A DNA stretch of 7,027 nt, from assembly GCA_041738275.1 (NCBI GenBank), contig JBGSQD010000166.1:1-7027 (forward strand). The letters run 5' to 3'. The stretch's first letter is position 1. The number at the start of each line of letters is the position of its first letter. The stretch comes from JACPFJ01 sp041738275. Its GTDB lineage: Bacteria > Desulfobacterota > Desulfuromonadia > Geobacterales > Pseudopelobacteraceae. The notes below the pieces were generated by a model, which was not told where the DNA came from, ran no database searches, and was given only the letters and a program-made list of their open reading frames with translations. The translations under genes and the position numbers were made by a program. Positions 1-6,193 of this stretch are shown piece by piece.

Positions 1-416
1 CAAAACCCTACGCGTTGTTTATCAACTTTACAAAGGCCAATACATTTTTGGCGGGCCTGATTGGTGGATCACTGCTGTCACTGGGAACGCACGGCACGGA
101 TCAGATGATGGTGCAGCGATATTTGTGTACTCGCAGTCAGCGTGGAGCGGCGAAGGCTGTTGTTTTGAGCGGTCTTGTTGTCTTTGTACAGTTTGCACTG
201 TTTCTTGTGCTGGGGATCGCGTTGGCGGCCTACTATTCCAGACAGACAAATAGCCCGACCTTCGCTCGCAGCGACGAAGTCTTCGCGACTTTCATTGTTC
301 AAAAGATGCCAATCGGATTGGTGGGACTGATGCTGGCGGCCGTGTTTTCGGCTGCAATGTCGACACTTAGCAGTTCGCTGAATTCATCCGCTCAACAGCC
401 GCCGCCAGAATCCTGA
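1..416 (+). pseudogene. Sodium:solute symporter (SSF family) fragment, C-terminally truncated
   Basis: The reading frame is open to the left edge (K-P-Y-A-L-F-I-N...), so the true start lies outside the window and the TTG at 15 is not a reason to start there. The fragment matches the middle of SSF transporters, which bring small solutes into the cell with Na+. Visible signs are the G-T-H-G-T-D-Q-M-M-V-Q-R-Y-L stretch (about bases 87-128), a following hydrophobic helix (V-V-F-V-Q-F-A-L-F-L-V-L-G-I-A-L) and the helix F-S-A-A-M-S-T-L-S-S-S-L-N-S-S-A ending near base 392. Family members continue for several more helices. Here similarity stops and an unrelated Q-Q-P-P-P-E-S tail runs to TGA at 414-416. 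The other forward frames past base 392 do not restore family-like sequence by eye, so this looks like a deletion or rearrangement rather than a single-base shift. The transporter is probably non-functional. Substrate cannot be told. Confidence 0.8.
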
Positions 417-462
417 CAAAAAACGGGAACCTGCCTGTTACCATGAAATAGGGAGTTCAGGA

Positions 463-1587
463 ATGTATGACAAAAAAGGTATAATCAGCACAACCACCTG
501 GATTGCCGGAGTTGTAGCGGTTGCCGTGGCACTGATTCTCCCGCTTGGTTACTTTGCGGTTTCCTATCAGTACCTTGTGGGCAGTCTGGAGGCAGAAGCG
601 GAAATGACCAGCCACATCGTCACGAATCTGATCAATGCCAATCCGGAACTGTGGCAGTTCGAGCAGATTCGGCTGGAGGAACTGCTGGCCCGGAGGACCT
701 TGAACAGACCTGATAAATCGAGACGTATCCTCGACCTGCAAAATAAACTGGTTGCAGAGAACACCGCCGTGTTGAAGCCGCCCTTGATAACACGCGGCTT
801 CAACTTGATGGACGCAGGGACAACCGTTGGCAGGCTCGAAACCACCATGTCCATGTATCCGCTGCTGCTGCGTTCCGGTCTGGCAGCGCTGGTCGGGATT
901 TCCTGCGGACTGGTGATATTCATTACGTTGCGCATATTGCCGTTACGTGCGGTGGCCCAGGCGGAGAAATACCTGCTGGAAAGTGAGGAGCGCTACCGTC
1001 TGCTGGTGGAAAATGCACCGGATGCCATTCTTGTCTACGGCAATGAACAGATATTCTATGCAAATAGCGCCGCGTTCCGTCTGTTTAACGCAGAAAGATC
1101 CGAACAACTCGTTGGTCAGCCGTTCATATCACTTATTCACCCCGATAATAGGGAACAGACCGAAGAACATATTCAGATGGCAGAACAGGAGGAGTTCTCC
1201 AGCACGAATCTGGACCTCCGATTGACGCGTTTCGATGGGACGCCTATCGATGTATCAGCAGTAGGGATTCGCATTATTTACAATGGGAAAACGGCCGTAC
1301 AGGTGATACTCCACGACATAACCGAGCGCAAGTTGTTTCAGGATGAGTTGGCGGACAAGGTTGGGCAATTGCAGGCGGCCCTTGACAAGGTGAAGCAGCT
1401 TGAAGGGATTATTCCAATATGCATGTACTGCAAGAAGATACGGGACGACGAGGAAAGCTGGCAACAACTGGAATCCTACATAACCCAGCATTCCGAGGCA
1501 CTGTTCAGCCACGGTATCTGTCCGGAATGCTTCGGGAAAGTATACGGTGAGGCCGAGAAGGAGCTCGAAAGCATAAGAAAGAGCTGA
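463..1587 (+). CDS. Membrane-anchored PAS-domain sensor with C-terminal Cys-rich module
   Basis: This 374-residue protein is probably an inner-membrane sensor. In order it shows a first membrane helix (about 13-35), a periplasmic stretch of about 100 residues (36-137) resembling no named sensor fold I recognise, a second membrane helix (about 138-160), a PAS domain (about 174-290, from ESEERYRLLVENAPDAI to the D-I-T-E-R-K end motif) and a short coiled-coil-like linker (290-315). The C-terminus has C320-x2-C323 (I-P-I-C-M-Y-C-K-K-I-R-D-D) and, 30 residues on, H350-G-I-C353-P-E-C356. The four cysteines could bind a metal. There is no histidine-kinase H-box or ATPase, GGDEF, EAL or methyl-accepting domain, so the output is unclear. 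Similar tails occur on PAS and receiver proteins of Geobacter-type bacteria, to my recollection. The ATG at 463 has GGAG eight bases upstream. The gene begins 46 bases after the broken symporter frame and has no obvious promoter of its own there. Confidence 0.85.
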   Translation: MYDKKGIISTTTWIAGVVAVAVALILPLGYFAVSYQYLVGSLEAEAEMTSHIVTNLINANPELWQFEQIRLEELLARRTLNRPDKSRRILDLQNKLVAENTAVLKPPLITRGFNLMDAGTTVGRLETTMSMYPLLLRSGLAALVGISCGLVIFITLRILPLRAVAQAEKYLLESEERYRLLVENAPDAILVYGNEQIFYANSAAFRLFNAERSEQLVGQPFISLIHPDNREQTEEHIQMAEQEEFSSTNLDLRLTRFDGTPIDVSAVGIRIIYNGKTAVQVILHDITERKLFQDELADKVGQLQAALDKVKQLEGIIPICMYCKKIRDDEESWQQLESYITQHSEALFSHGICPECFGKVYGEAEKELESIRKS

Positions 1588-1735
1588 CACAATGGCCATA
1601 CTCAACAGAATCGGCGTGCGAGCTGTAATCAGGGCTGTACCTGAACAGTGCCGACAAGGGGGATGAGATTATGATGTTACAAGGTATTAGTCAGTGAGAA
1701 ATACTTTATTGCGCTGATACATCCTGATGTTGTCT
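1588..1735. other. Convergent intergenic gap without clear terminator
   Basis: The PAS gene and nifEN converge on this 148-base stretch. I looked for a hairpin followed by a T-run on either strand and found only very short inverted repeats, such as ACAT-CCTG-ATGT around 1720-1732 and GTATT...AATAC around 1685-1705, none with a U-tract. Transcripts may end by Rho-dependent termination or run into each other. A 24-codon frame starting at 1591 has no ribosome-binding site and is not credible. Confidence 0.5.
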
Positions 1736-4495
1736 TCAGTTATGCGCCAGCTTCTGTGCCTCCTTGGCATTGGCCTGGAACAGGTTGGCGGTCTCGAACA
1801 CCAGGTTCAGCGTGCCGCGATATCCCACCCACACCTTTTGATGGGCACCCAGGCGGTCAAAGACCGGCAGGCCGGCCCGCAGATGGGCGCCGATCTTGAG
1901 CTTGGCCGCTGCCTGCCGGCCATTGGAATTGGCCACGATCAGATCTGCGCCATTGGCTGCTTCCTCCAGATCCTCCAGATCCCCCACAAAGACATTGTCG
2001 CAGGGTAACGAGTCCAGTCCCCTGGTGCGGGTGGCGGACAGCGCTGCCTGGATTTCGCAACCCATCCCGGCCAGAAAGCCGGTCAGGGTCTTGAGGTTAT
2101 CCGACTCCAGGGCGATGGCCACCTTTTTGGTGCCGAACTGGTAGTGAGAGTCCACCATGGCGTCCATCAGGCGCGAGCGCCAGCGACGATGCTTTTCCGG
2201 GATCGGACGGCCGCTGATGGCGGAAAGCGTCTCCATGAAACAATCAGTCTGGGCCAGACCGGTCAGCGAGGTGAAGCCGTAGGAAGGGATGCCGAACTGT
2301 TCCTGCAGCTTGAGGCTGGCCTTGGCCAGCGAATCTCCGACATATAATGTCGCAACGGAGCGCCCGGCCTTTCTGATGTCCTCGATCGAAATACCACCGG
2401 TTGATAGCGGCGAGACGACCTCATCAATATGTCCATCCATGGCATTGGAGATGTCCGGGATCGTCAGCACGTTCAGGCCGAAGGATTCCACCAGCTCCTT
2501 CAACTCCTCCACATCGGCAGGGGTGAGATGCGCGCCGGGCAGCAGGTTGACCTGATCCGTTACGGTTGCGCCACCCTCCGGCAGACTGGCGACAATCGCC
2601 TCCACCGCAGCGGCATAACCCTCCTGCAACGATCCGCAATAATCCGGCGTTGCGGCATGGATGATCGGAACGTGCGCAACCCCGGGATTCTCCTGGCGGA
2701 AGTGCACTATGGCGCTGGCCACATCATCACCCATGGTCTCGGTCAGGCCTGAGGTCATGACACCAACCACAGCTGGCTGAAACTTCTCGATTACCCTGCC
2801 GATCCCCTTTTTCAGGTTATCCCAGCCGCCGAAGATGGCACTGTCCTCGCTCATGGCGGTCGCATTCAGGGCAATGGACTCCTTGTAGTGCCGCGACAGC
2901 TGCAGGCGGATAAAGGTCGAGCACCCCTGCGCGCCGTGCAGCAGCCCCAGCATGTTGTCGATCCCCAGGTAGGCCATGGTGGCACCCAGGGCCGGTGAGT
3001 TTTTCTGCGGGTTGACCGTGGCGCATTTCGATGACACTTTGACCCGCGAAGCAGAGATATCTTCGCCCAGAAAGGCCTCGGCATGGCCGCTCGCAGCTGC
3101 CAGACCTGCAGCCAGTTGCTCTTCGCTCTTCTCCCAGGGCGCCGGGGCATTAAGGACCGCCCAGATCGGGTTGTTGACGGTCATGTCCAGCTGCCGGGCA
3201 AAGGTCACCATTCCCTCATACCCGGCATAGGGATGGGAACGGCCGTGGTTGATATCCAGGAAGGGGGTCTTGGTTTTCAGCGCCAGGAACTTGGTCTTGC
3301 CGCCCGCCACGATCAGGTCGGGCAGCTTTTCGGCCATGACCGCCAGCAGTCCGGCTGTGGAGGTGTCCTCGATAATCTTGGCATCCTTGTGCATCAGACC
3401 CTTCATGCGGTAAAAATCCTCCAGGGTCGAATTCTGCGTGCCGGCCGCCAGGATCTCCACCCCCAGCTCGCGCAGGGCATTGACCATGGACCAGGTTTTG
3501 ACCCCCCCGGTGAACAGCACTGCGGTCTTGCCTTCCAGCCTGGCCCGGTAGGGGGCAATGGCTGTGCGGCATTTGACCTCTTCCTCTGTCAGCAACCTTT
3601 CCACACGATCCTGCATGACCCGTTTTTCCAGCCCGTTGACGATGTTGTCCAGTTCGCGGGCGATATCGCGCAGCGCCTTGGCCGTATCGGTCATGCCGTA
3701 GAAGGATTCCTCCAGATAGGGCATGCCGTAGTTTTTCTGCATTTTCTTGGCCAGATTGGTCAATGACTTGGAACAGATGATGATATTGAGCTTGGCCCGG
3801 TGGGCGTAGCGCAGCTCCTCGAACTTGGCATCACCGCTGAAGCAGGACAGGATCTGGATTCCCAATCTGTCAAAGAGCGGCAGCATGCCCCACAGATCGC
3901 CTGCAATGTTGTATTCGCCGATCAGGTTGATAGGGTATTCGCCAAGAACCGGCGGCTCAGTCGTGCCGATCACGTATTTGAAGAGGATCTCACCGGCCAG
4001 GCGGTTGCCGATATTCTTGTCGCCGATAAAGCCGGGGGTATTGACCGGTATGACCGGGATGGAGACCTTTTCCGCGGCAGCCGTGCAGACCGCCTCCACA
4101 TCGTCGCCGGTCATGGCGGTTACGCAGGTGGCATACACGAAGATCGCCCGAGCCTGATCCTTATAACGGTCCGCAAGATCGAGGATCGCCTTGTACAGTT
4201 TCTTCTCGCCGCCGAAGATGACATCGTTCTCCAGCATCTCGGTGGTGAATCCGCGCCGGTAGAGCTGGGAATCGGAGGAGCGGGCGCCGCGGTTGTCCCA
4301 GGAGTTGCCGGCGCAGGCAATGGGGCCGTGCACCAGATGGATCACGTCGGTGATCGGCATCAGCACCACCCGCGCCCCATCATAGGCGCAGGAACGCTCG
4401 GTCCCTTCACCAGGTTCGGATTTCTTGCAGAACTTGGGCGCACCCTTGTCATTGGTTTCGCAGTCGGTTACATCGTAATAATCTGGTTTAGCCAT
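1736..4495 (-). CDS. nifEN: Nitrogenase FeMo-cofactor scaffold, NifE-NifN fusion protein
   Basis: NifEN is the cytoplasmic scaffold that receives the NifB-made 8Fe cluster and matures it, by addition of molybdenum and homocitrate with NifH, into FeMo-co for NifDK. In most diazotrophs NifE and NifN are separate; here both lie in one 919-residue chain. NifE covers about 1-450 and NifN about 485-919, joined by an Ala/Glu-rich linker (about 450-485). NifE shows R-S-C36-A-Y-D-G-A, G-P-I-A-C61-A-G-N-S-W-D-N-R-G and A-T-C124, which with C525 of NifN (H-G-A-Q-G-C-S-T-F) match the four ligands of the permanent [4Fe-4S] cluster. C241 (I-I-C-S-K-S-L) matches the cysteine associated with the precursor cluster. 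NifN also carries the K-C-A-T-V-N-P-Q-K signature (C491). The frame is intact across the fusion. The ATG is preceded by AGGTGAGG (4502-4509). A sigma-54 promoter lies about 70-85 bases upstream. No other nif gene adjoins it. Fused nifEN is known in Geobacter, so the fusion is expected for that lineage. Confidence 0.97.
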   Translation of the reverse strand: MAKPDYYDVTDCETNDKGAPKFCKKSEPGEGTERSCAYDGARVVLMPITDVIHLVHGPIACAGNSWDNRGARSSDSQLYRRGFTTEMLENDVIFGGEKKLYKAILDLADRYKDQARAIFVYATCVTAMTGDDVEAVCTAAAEKVSIPVIPVNTPGFIGDKNIGNRLAGEILFKYVIGTTEPPVLGEYPINLIGEYNIAGDLWGMLPLFDRLGIQILSCFSGDAKFEELRYAHRAKLNIIICSKSLTNLAKKMQKNYGMPYLEESFYGMTDTAKALRDIARELDNIVNGLEKRVMQDRVERLLTEEEVKCRTAIAPYRARLEGKTAVLFTGGVKTWSMVNALRELGVEILAAGTQNSTLEDFYRMKGLMHKDAKIIEDTSTAGLLAVMAEKLPDLIVAGGKTKFLALKTKTPFLDINHGRSHPYAGYEGMVTFARQLDMTVNNPIWAVLNAPAPWEKSEEQLAAGLAAASGHAEAFLGEDISASRVKVSSKCATVNPQKNSPALGATMAYLGIDNMLGLLHGAQGCSTFIRLQLSRHYKESIALNATAMSEDSAIFGGWDNLKKGIGRVIEKFQPAVVGVMTSGLTETMGDDVASAIVHFRQENPGVAHVPIIHAATPDYCGSLQEGYAAAVEAIVASLPEGGATVTDQVNLLPGAHLTPADVEELKELVESFGLNVLTIPDISNAMDGHIDEVVSPLSTGGISIEDIRKAGRSVATLYVGDSLAKASLKLQEQFGIPSYGFTSLTGLAQTDCFMETLSAISGRPIPEKHRRWRSRLMDAMVDSHYQFGTKKVAIALESDNLKTLTGFLAGMGCEIQAALSATRTRGLDSLPCDNVFVGDLEDLEEAANGADLIVANSNGRQAAAKLKIGAHLRAGLPVFDRLGAHQKVWVGYRGTLNLVFETANLFQANAKEAQKLAHN

Positions 4496-4512
4496 GATTT
4501 ACCTCACCTGAC

Positions 4513-4525
4513 CCTGATAAACAGG
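4513..4525 (-). other. Small hairpin in the nifEN 5' leader
   Basis: On the minus strand CCTG-TTTAT-CAGG forms a 4-bp stem ending three bases before the AGGTGAGG ribosome-binding site. A competing pairing exists between AACAG (4548-4544) and CTGTT (4524-4520), which shares bases with the first stem, so the two cannot form together. No U-run follows, so this is not an intrinsic terminator. The stem is weak and may be chance; a role in translation or antitermination is only a guess. Confidence 0.25.
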
Positions 4526-4563
4526 ATTATGCATTAGCGAAAACTGTTATGTTGTCTCTTAAG

Positions 4564-4579
4564 AGCATTTGGCGTGCCA
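4564..4579 (-). promoter_or_regulatory. Sigma-54 (RpoN) promoter of nifEN
   Basis: Read on the minus strand the site is TGGCACGCCAAATGCT. Against the consensus TGGCACG-N4-TTGCW it differs at one fixed position only (A for the first T of TTGC), with the invariant GG and GC at the correct spacing. Transcription should begin about 12 bases downstream, near 4553, giving a leader of roughly 57 bases before the nifEN ATG at 4495. A sigma-54 promoter needs an ATP-driven enhancer-binding activator, which agrees with known sigma-54 control of nitrogen-fixation genes, including those of Geobacter. Confidence 0.88.
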
Positions 4580-4605
4580 ACGTTGTCCATTGACCCAACT
4601 TGCAG

Positions 4606-4618
4606 TAATTAAATGATT
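4606..4618 (-). promoter_or_regulatory. Possible IHF-binding site
   Basis: On the minus strand AATCATTTAATTA fits the IHF consensus WATCAA-N4-TTR at all but one of the fixed positions. It lies between the sigma-54 promoter and the upstream dyads, which is where IHF usually bends nif promoter DNA to bring the activator to polymerase. The stretch is generally A/T-rich, so a chance match is quite possible. Confidence 0.35.
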
Positions 4619-4641
4619 TTTTAAAACGGGCCGATCTGCTG

Positions 4642-4665
4642 ATTACAGTAATGCCTATTTATAGG
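4642..4665. promoter_or_regulatory. Two adjacent dyads, candidate activator (enhancer) sites
   Basis: ATTAC-A-GTAAT (4642-4652) is a perfect 11-base inverted repeat. It is followed one base later by CCTAT-TT-ATAGG (4654-4665). Relative to the predicted nifEN start near 4553 they lie at about -89 to -112, the usual range for sites bound by sigma-54 activators. The half-site CAGTAAT recurs at 4603-4609, 43 bases away, which is close to four helical turns. Neither dyad is the classical NifA site. Which protein binds, if any, is unknown. Confidence 0.35.
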
Positions 4666-4722
4666 GCAGACTTTGCATTGTCAGCACCAAGCTCGATGGC
4701 CGGATTCCCATCCAGTTATTAT

Positions 4723-4751
4723 TTGTGATGAAAATTTCGATATGATACAAA
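4723..4751 (+). promoter_or_regulatory. Weak sigma-70-like promoter candidate for the MFS transporter
   Basis: TTGTGA (4723-4728) and TACAAA (4746-4751) are separated by 17 bases and each matches four of six consensus positions. An overlapping alternative -10, TATGAT (4741-4746), is a better hexamer but has no good -35 partner. The predicted start would lie about 65 bases before the transporter ATG. Only suggestive. Confidence 0.3.
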
Positions 4752-4810
4752 AAGTTCACGGCGTAGTGTTTTGCCATGGCTCGGCAATGAATCCGGTTGC
4801 AATGAATATC

Positions 4811-4820
4811 AGGGGAGGGG
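4811..4820 (+). promoter_or_regulatory. Ribosome-binding site fixing the MFS transporter start
   Basis: AGGGGAGGGG lies four bases before the ATG at 4825. The earlier in-frame TTG at 4771 would add 18 polar residues (P-W-L-G-N-E-S-G-C...) before the first membrane helix and has no purine-rich site in front, so 4825 is preferred. Confidence 0.8.
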
Positions 4821-4824
4821 CTGC

Positions 4825-6063
4825 ATGAAAGATCAGGGACAAACTACCACTGTACGGGTTTTGGGCCTGCCGGTAATCGTAGCGGCGCTCGGTTACTTCG
4901 TGGACATCTACGATCTGGTGCTCTTCAGCATTGTCCGGGTTCCCAGCCTCAAGGCCCTGGGGCTGCAAGGCCAGGAACTGATCGACAAGGGGGTGTTTCT
5001 GCTCAACATGCAGATGGCCGGCATGCTGATCGGTGGTGTGATCTGGGGGGTGCTGGGTGATCGCAAGGGGCGTCTCAAGATCATGTTCGGATCGATCTTC
5101 CTCTATTCGCTGGCCAACCTGGCTAACGGCATGGTTACGTCCCTGCCGATGTACGCCCTGCTGCGCTTTATTGCCGGAGTGGGCTTGGCCGGGGAATTGG
5201 GGGCCGGGATTACCCTGGTCAGCGAGGTGCTGCACAAAAGCGTGCGGGGCTATGGCACCATGATCGTCGCCTCGGTCGGCGTGTCCGGTGCCATCCTGGC
5301 CAACATCGTGGCCAAGGGTTTCGACTGGCGCACAGCATTTTACATCGGGGGGGTGCTGGGACTGATGCTGCTCCTGCTGCGGTTGAGCGTGGCAGAGTCA
5401 GGCATGTTCAAGGGGATGGAGAACAGCACGATCTCCCGCGGCAATTTCCTGTCGCTTTTTACCTCTCGTGACCGCTTCGGCAGGTTCCTGCACACCATCA
5501 TGATCGGGCTCCCCTCCTGGTTCGTGGTGGGTGTGTTGATCACCTTTTCGCCTGAATTTGCCAGGGTGTTGAATGTCCAGGGCACGATCAGCGCCGGCAA
5601 TGCCGTCATGTACTGCTATCTCGGCCTGGTGGCGGGCGATCTGGCCAGCGGAATGTTAAGCCAGCTGCTGCAGAGCCGCAAGAAGGTGGTGCTCATCTTC
5701 CTGCTCATTACCGTGGCGACTGTAGCTGCCTATTTTTTGGCCTCCGGTGTGAGTGCCGCGACTTTTTACATTATCTGCGGCATGCTCGGCTTTGGAATCG
5801 GCTATTGGGCGATCTTCGTCACCATTGCCGCCGAGCAGTTCGGCACCAACCTGCGGGCCACCGTGGCCACGGCCGTTCCCAACTTCGTGCGTGGCATGAC
5901 GGTGCCGATCACCATGCTCTTCCAGATAGCCCGCAAACCCCTGGGCATAGAGACCGGCGCCCTGGCGGTCGGCGTGCTATGCCTCGTCATCGCCCTCTTC
6001 TCCCTGTCGCGTCTGCAGGAAACATTTCATAAGGATCTGGATTATTTTGAGGAGTTTCTTTGA
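4825..6063 (+). CDS. Major facilitator superfamily (MFS) transporter, substrate unknown
   Basis: This 412-residue inner-membrane protein has the length and hydrophobic pattern of a 12-helix MFS permease. Helix 1 contains two acidic residues (G-Y-F-V-D27-I-Y-D30). The loop between helices 2 and 3 carries MFS motif A, G-V-L-G-D79-R80-K-G-R83. Helix 4 has the motif-B-like L-L-R114-F-I-A-G-V-G-L-A-G-E-L-G, followed by S-E-V-L-H-K-S-V-R-G. This layout resembles the metabolite:H+ symporter and sugar-transporter branches, so proton-coupled transport of an organic anion or similar small molecule is plausible, but the residues do not reveal the substrate. The gene is divergent from nifEN and shares its 329-base control region, though I see no sigma-54 promoter facing this way. 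It is followed after 130 bases by a separately promoted rubrerythrin gene. Codon use and base composition look like those of nifEN. Confidence 0.9.
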   Translation: MKDQGQTTTVRVLGLPVIVAALGYFVDIYDLVLFSIVRVPSLKALGLQGQELIDKGVFLLNMQMAGMLIGGVIWGVLGDRKGRLKIMFGSIFLYSLANLANGMVTSLPMYALLRFIAGVGLAGELGAGITLVSEVLHKSVRGYGTMIVASVGVSGAILANIVAKGFDWRTAFYIGGVLGLMLLLLRLSVAESGMFKGMENSTISRGNFLSLFTSRDRFGRFLHTIMIGLPSWFVVGVLITFSPEFARVLNVQGTISAGNAVMYCYLGLVAGDLASGMLSQLLQSRKKVVLIFLLITVATVAAYFLASGVSAATFYIICGMLGFGIGYWAIFVTIAAEQFGTNLRATVATAVPNFVRGMTVPITMLFQIARKPLGIETGALAVGVLCLVIALFSLSRLQETFHKDLDYFEEFL

Positions 6064-6129
6064 TGGCATGATGGCAAAGCTGCAAGCGATATAAATCACG
6101 TTACGATAAAGTTCCATTTCGGTACTGCC

Positions 6130-6158
6130 TTTACAAACATGCTGCTGTCGGTTATAAA
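6130..6158 (+). promoter_or_regulatory. Sigma-70-type promoter of the rubrerythrin gene
   Basis: TTTACA (6130-6135) and TATAAA (6153-6158) are separated by exactly 17 bases; each matches five of six consensus positions. Transcription would start near 6165, giving a leader of about 29 bases before the ATG. It makes the rubrerythrin gene independent of the transporter upstream. Confidence 0.7.
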
Positions 6159-6164
6159 TTAACC
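6150..6164. promoter_or_regulatory. Dyad overlapping the rubrerythrin -10 element, possible operator
   Basis: GGTTA-TAAAT-TAACC is an inverted repeat with 5-base arms that encloses the TATAAA hexamer, a position where a bound repressor would block polymerase. Rubrerythrin genes in several anaerobes are controlled by peroxide-sensing Fur-family repressors (PerR). The left half here contains TTATAA as in a PerR box, but the right half matches poorly, so the regulator cannot be named. Confidence 0.35.
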
Positions 6165-6193
6165 AATTGAAATTTTAAAAGGAGGAATATCGC

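Larger units (their letters stand above)
4496..4824. promoter_or_regulatory. Divergent control region between nifEN and the MFS transporter
   Basis: This 329-base, AT-richer stretch separates two divergently transcribed genes. From the nifEN side it contains the nifEN ribosome-binding site, a short leader with a small hairpin (4513-4525), a sigma-54 promoter (4564-4579), an A/T-rich possible IHF site (4606-4618), two dyads (4642-4652 and 4654-4665), then about 60 bases with nothing I can assign, a weak sigma-70-like promoter toward the transporter (4723-4751) and the transporter's ribosome-binding site (4811-4820). I found no exact NifA upstream activator (TGT-N10-ACA) on either strand. Confidence 0.7.

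Noticed and set aside
1591..1665. A 24-codon frame beginning ATGGCCATACTC after the PAS gene
   Set aside because: It has no ribosome-binding site and no family resemblance, and is short enough to arise by chance.
3800..4537. A 245-residue open frame on the plus strand opposite the NifE half, and a 227-residue one at 3083-3766
   Set aside because: Both are antisense to nifEN, show no recognisable domain, and have the composition expected from the complement of a GC-rich coding frame.
4556..4565. Perfect palindrome CTCTTAAGAG just downstream of the sigma-54 -12 element
   Set aside because: A ten-base palindrome without recurrence or further symmetry is common by chance; it overlaps the predicted start region but there is no independent support for a binding site.
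4584..4599. TGT...AAC resembling a NifA upstream activator site
   Set aside because: The required ACA is not at a spacing of ten bases, and the site nearly abuts the -24 element, too close for a typical enhancer.
4661..4675. GGGCAG...TTTGCA on the plus strand as a second sigma-54 promoter facing the transporter
   Set aside because: The distance between the GG and GC elements is one base too short and the -24 box lacks the TGGCAC pattern.
4771..4824. Upstream TTG start for the MFS transporter
   Set aside because: The extra 18 residues are polar with no ribosome-binding site before them, whereas the ATG at 4825 follows a strong purine-rich site.
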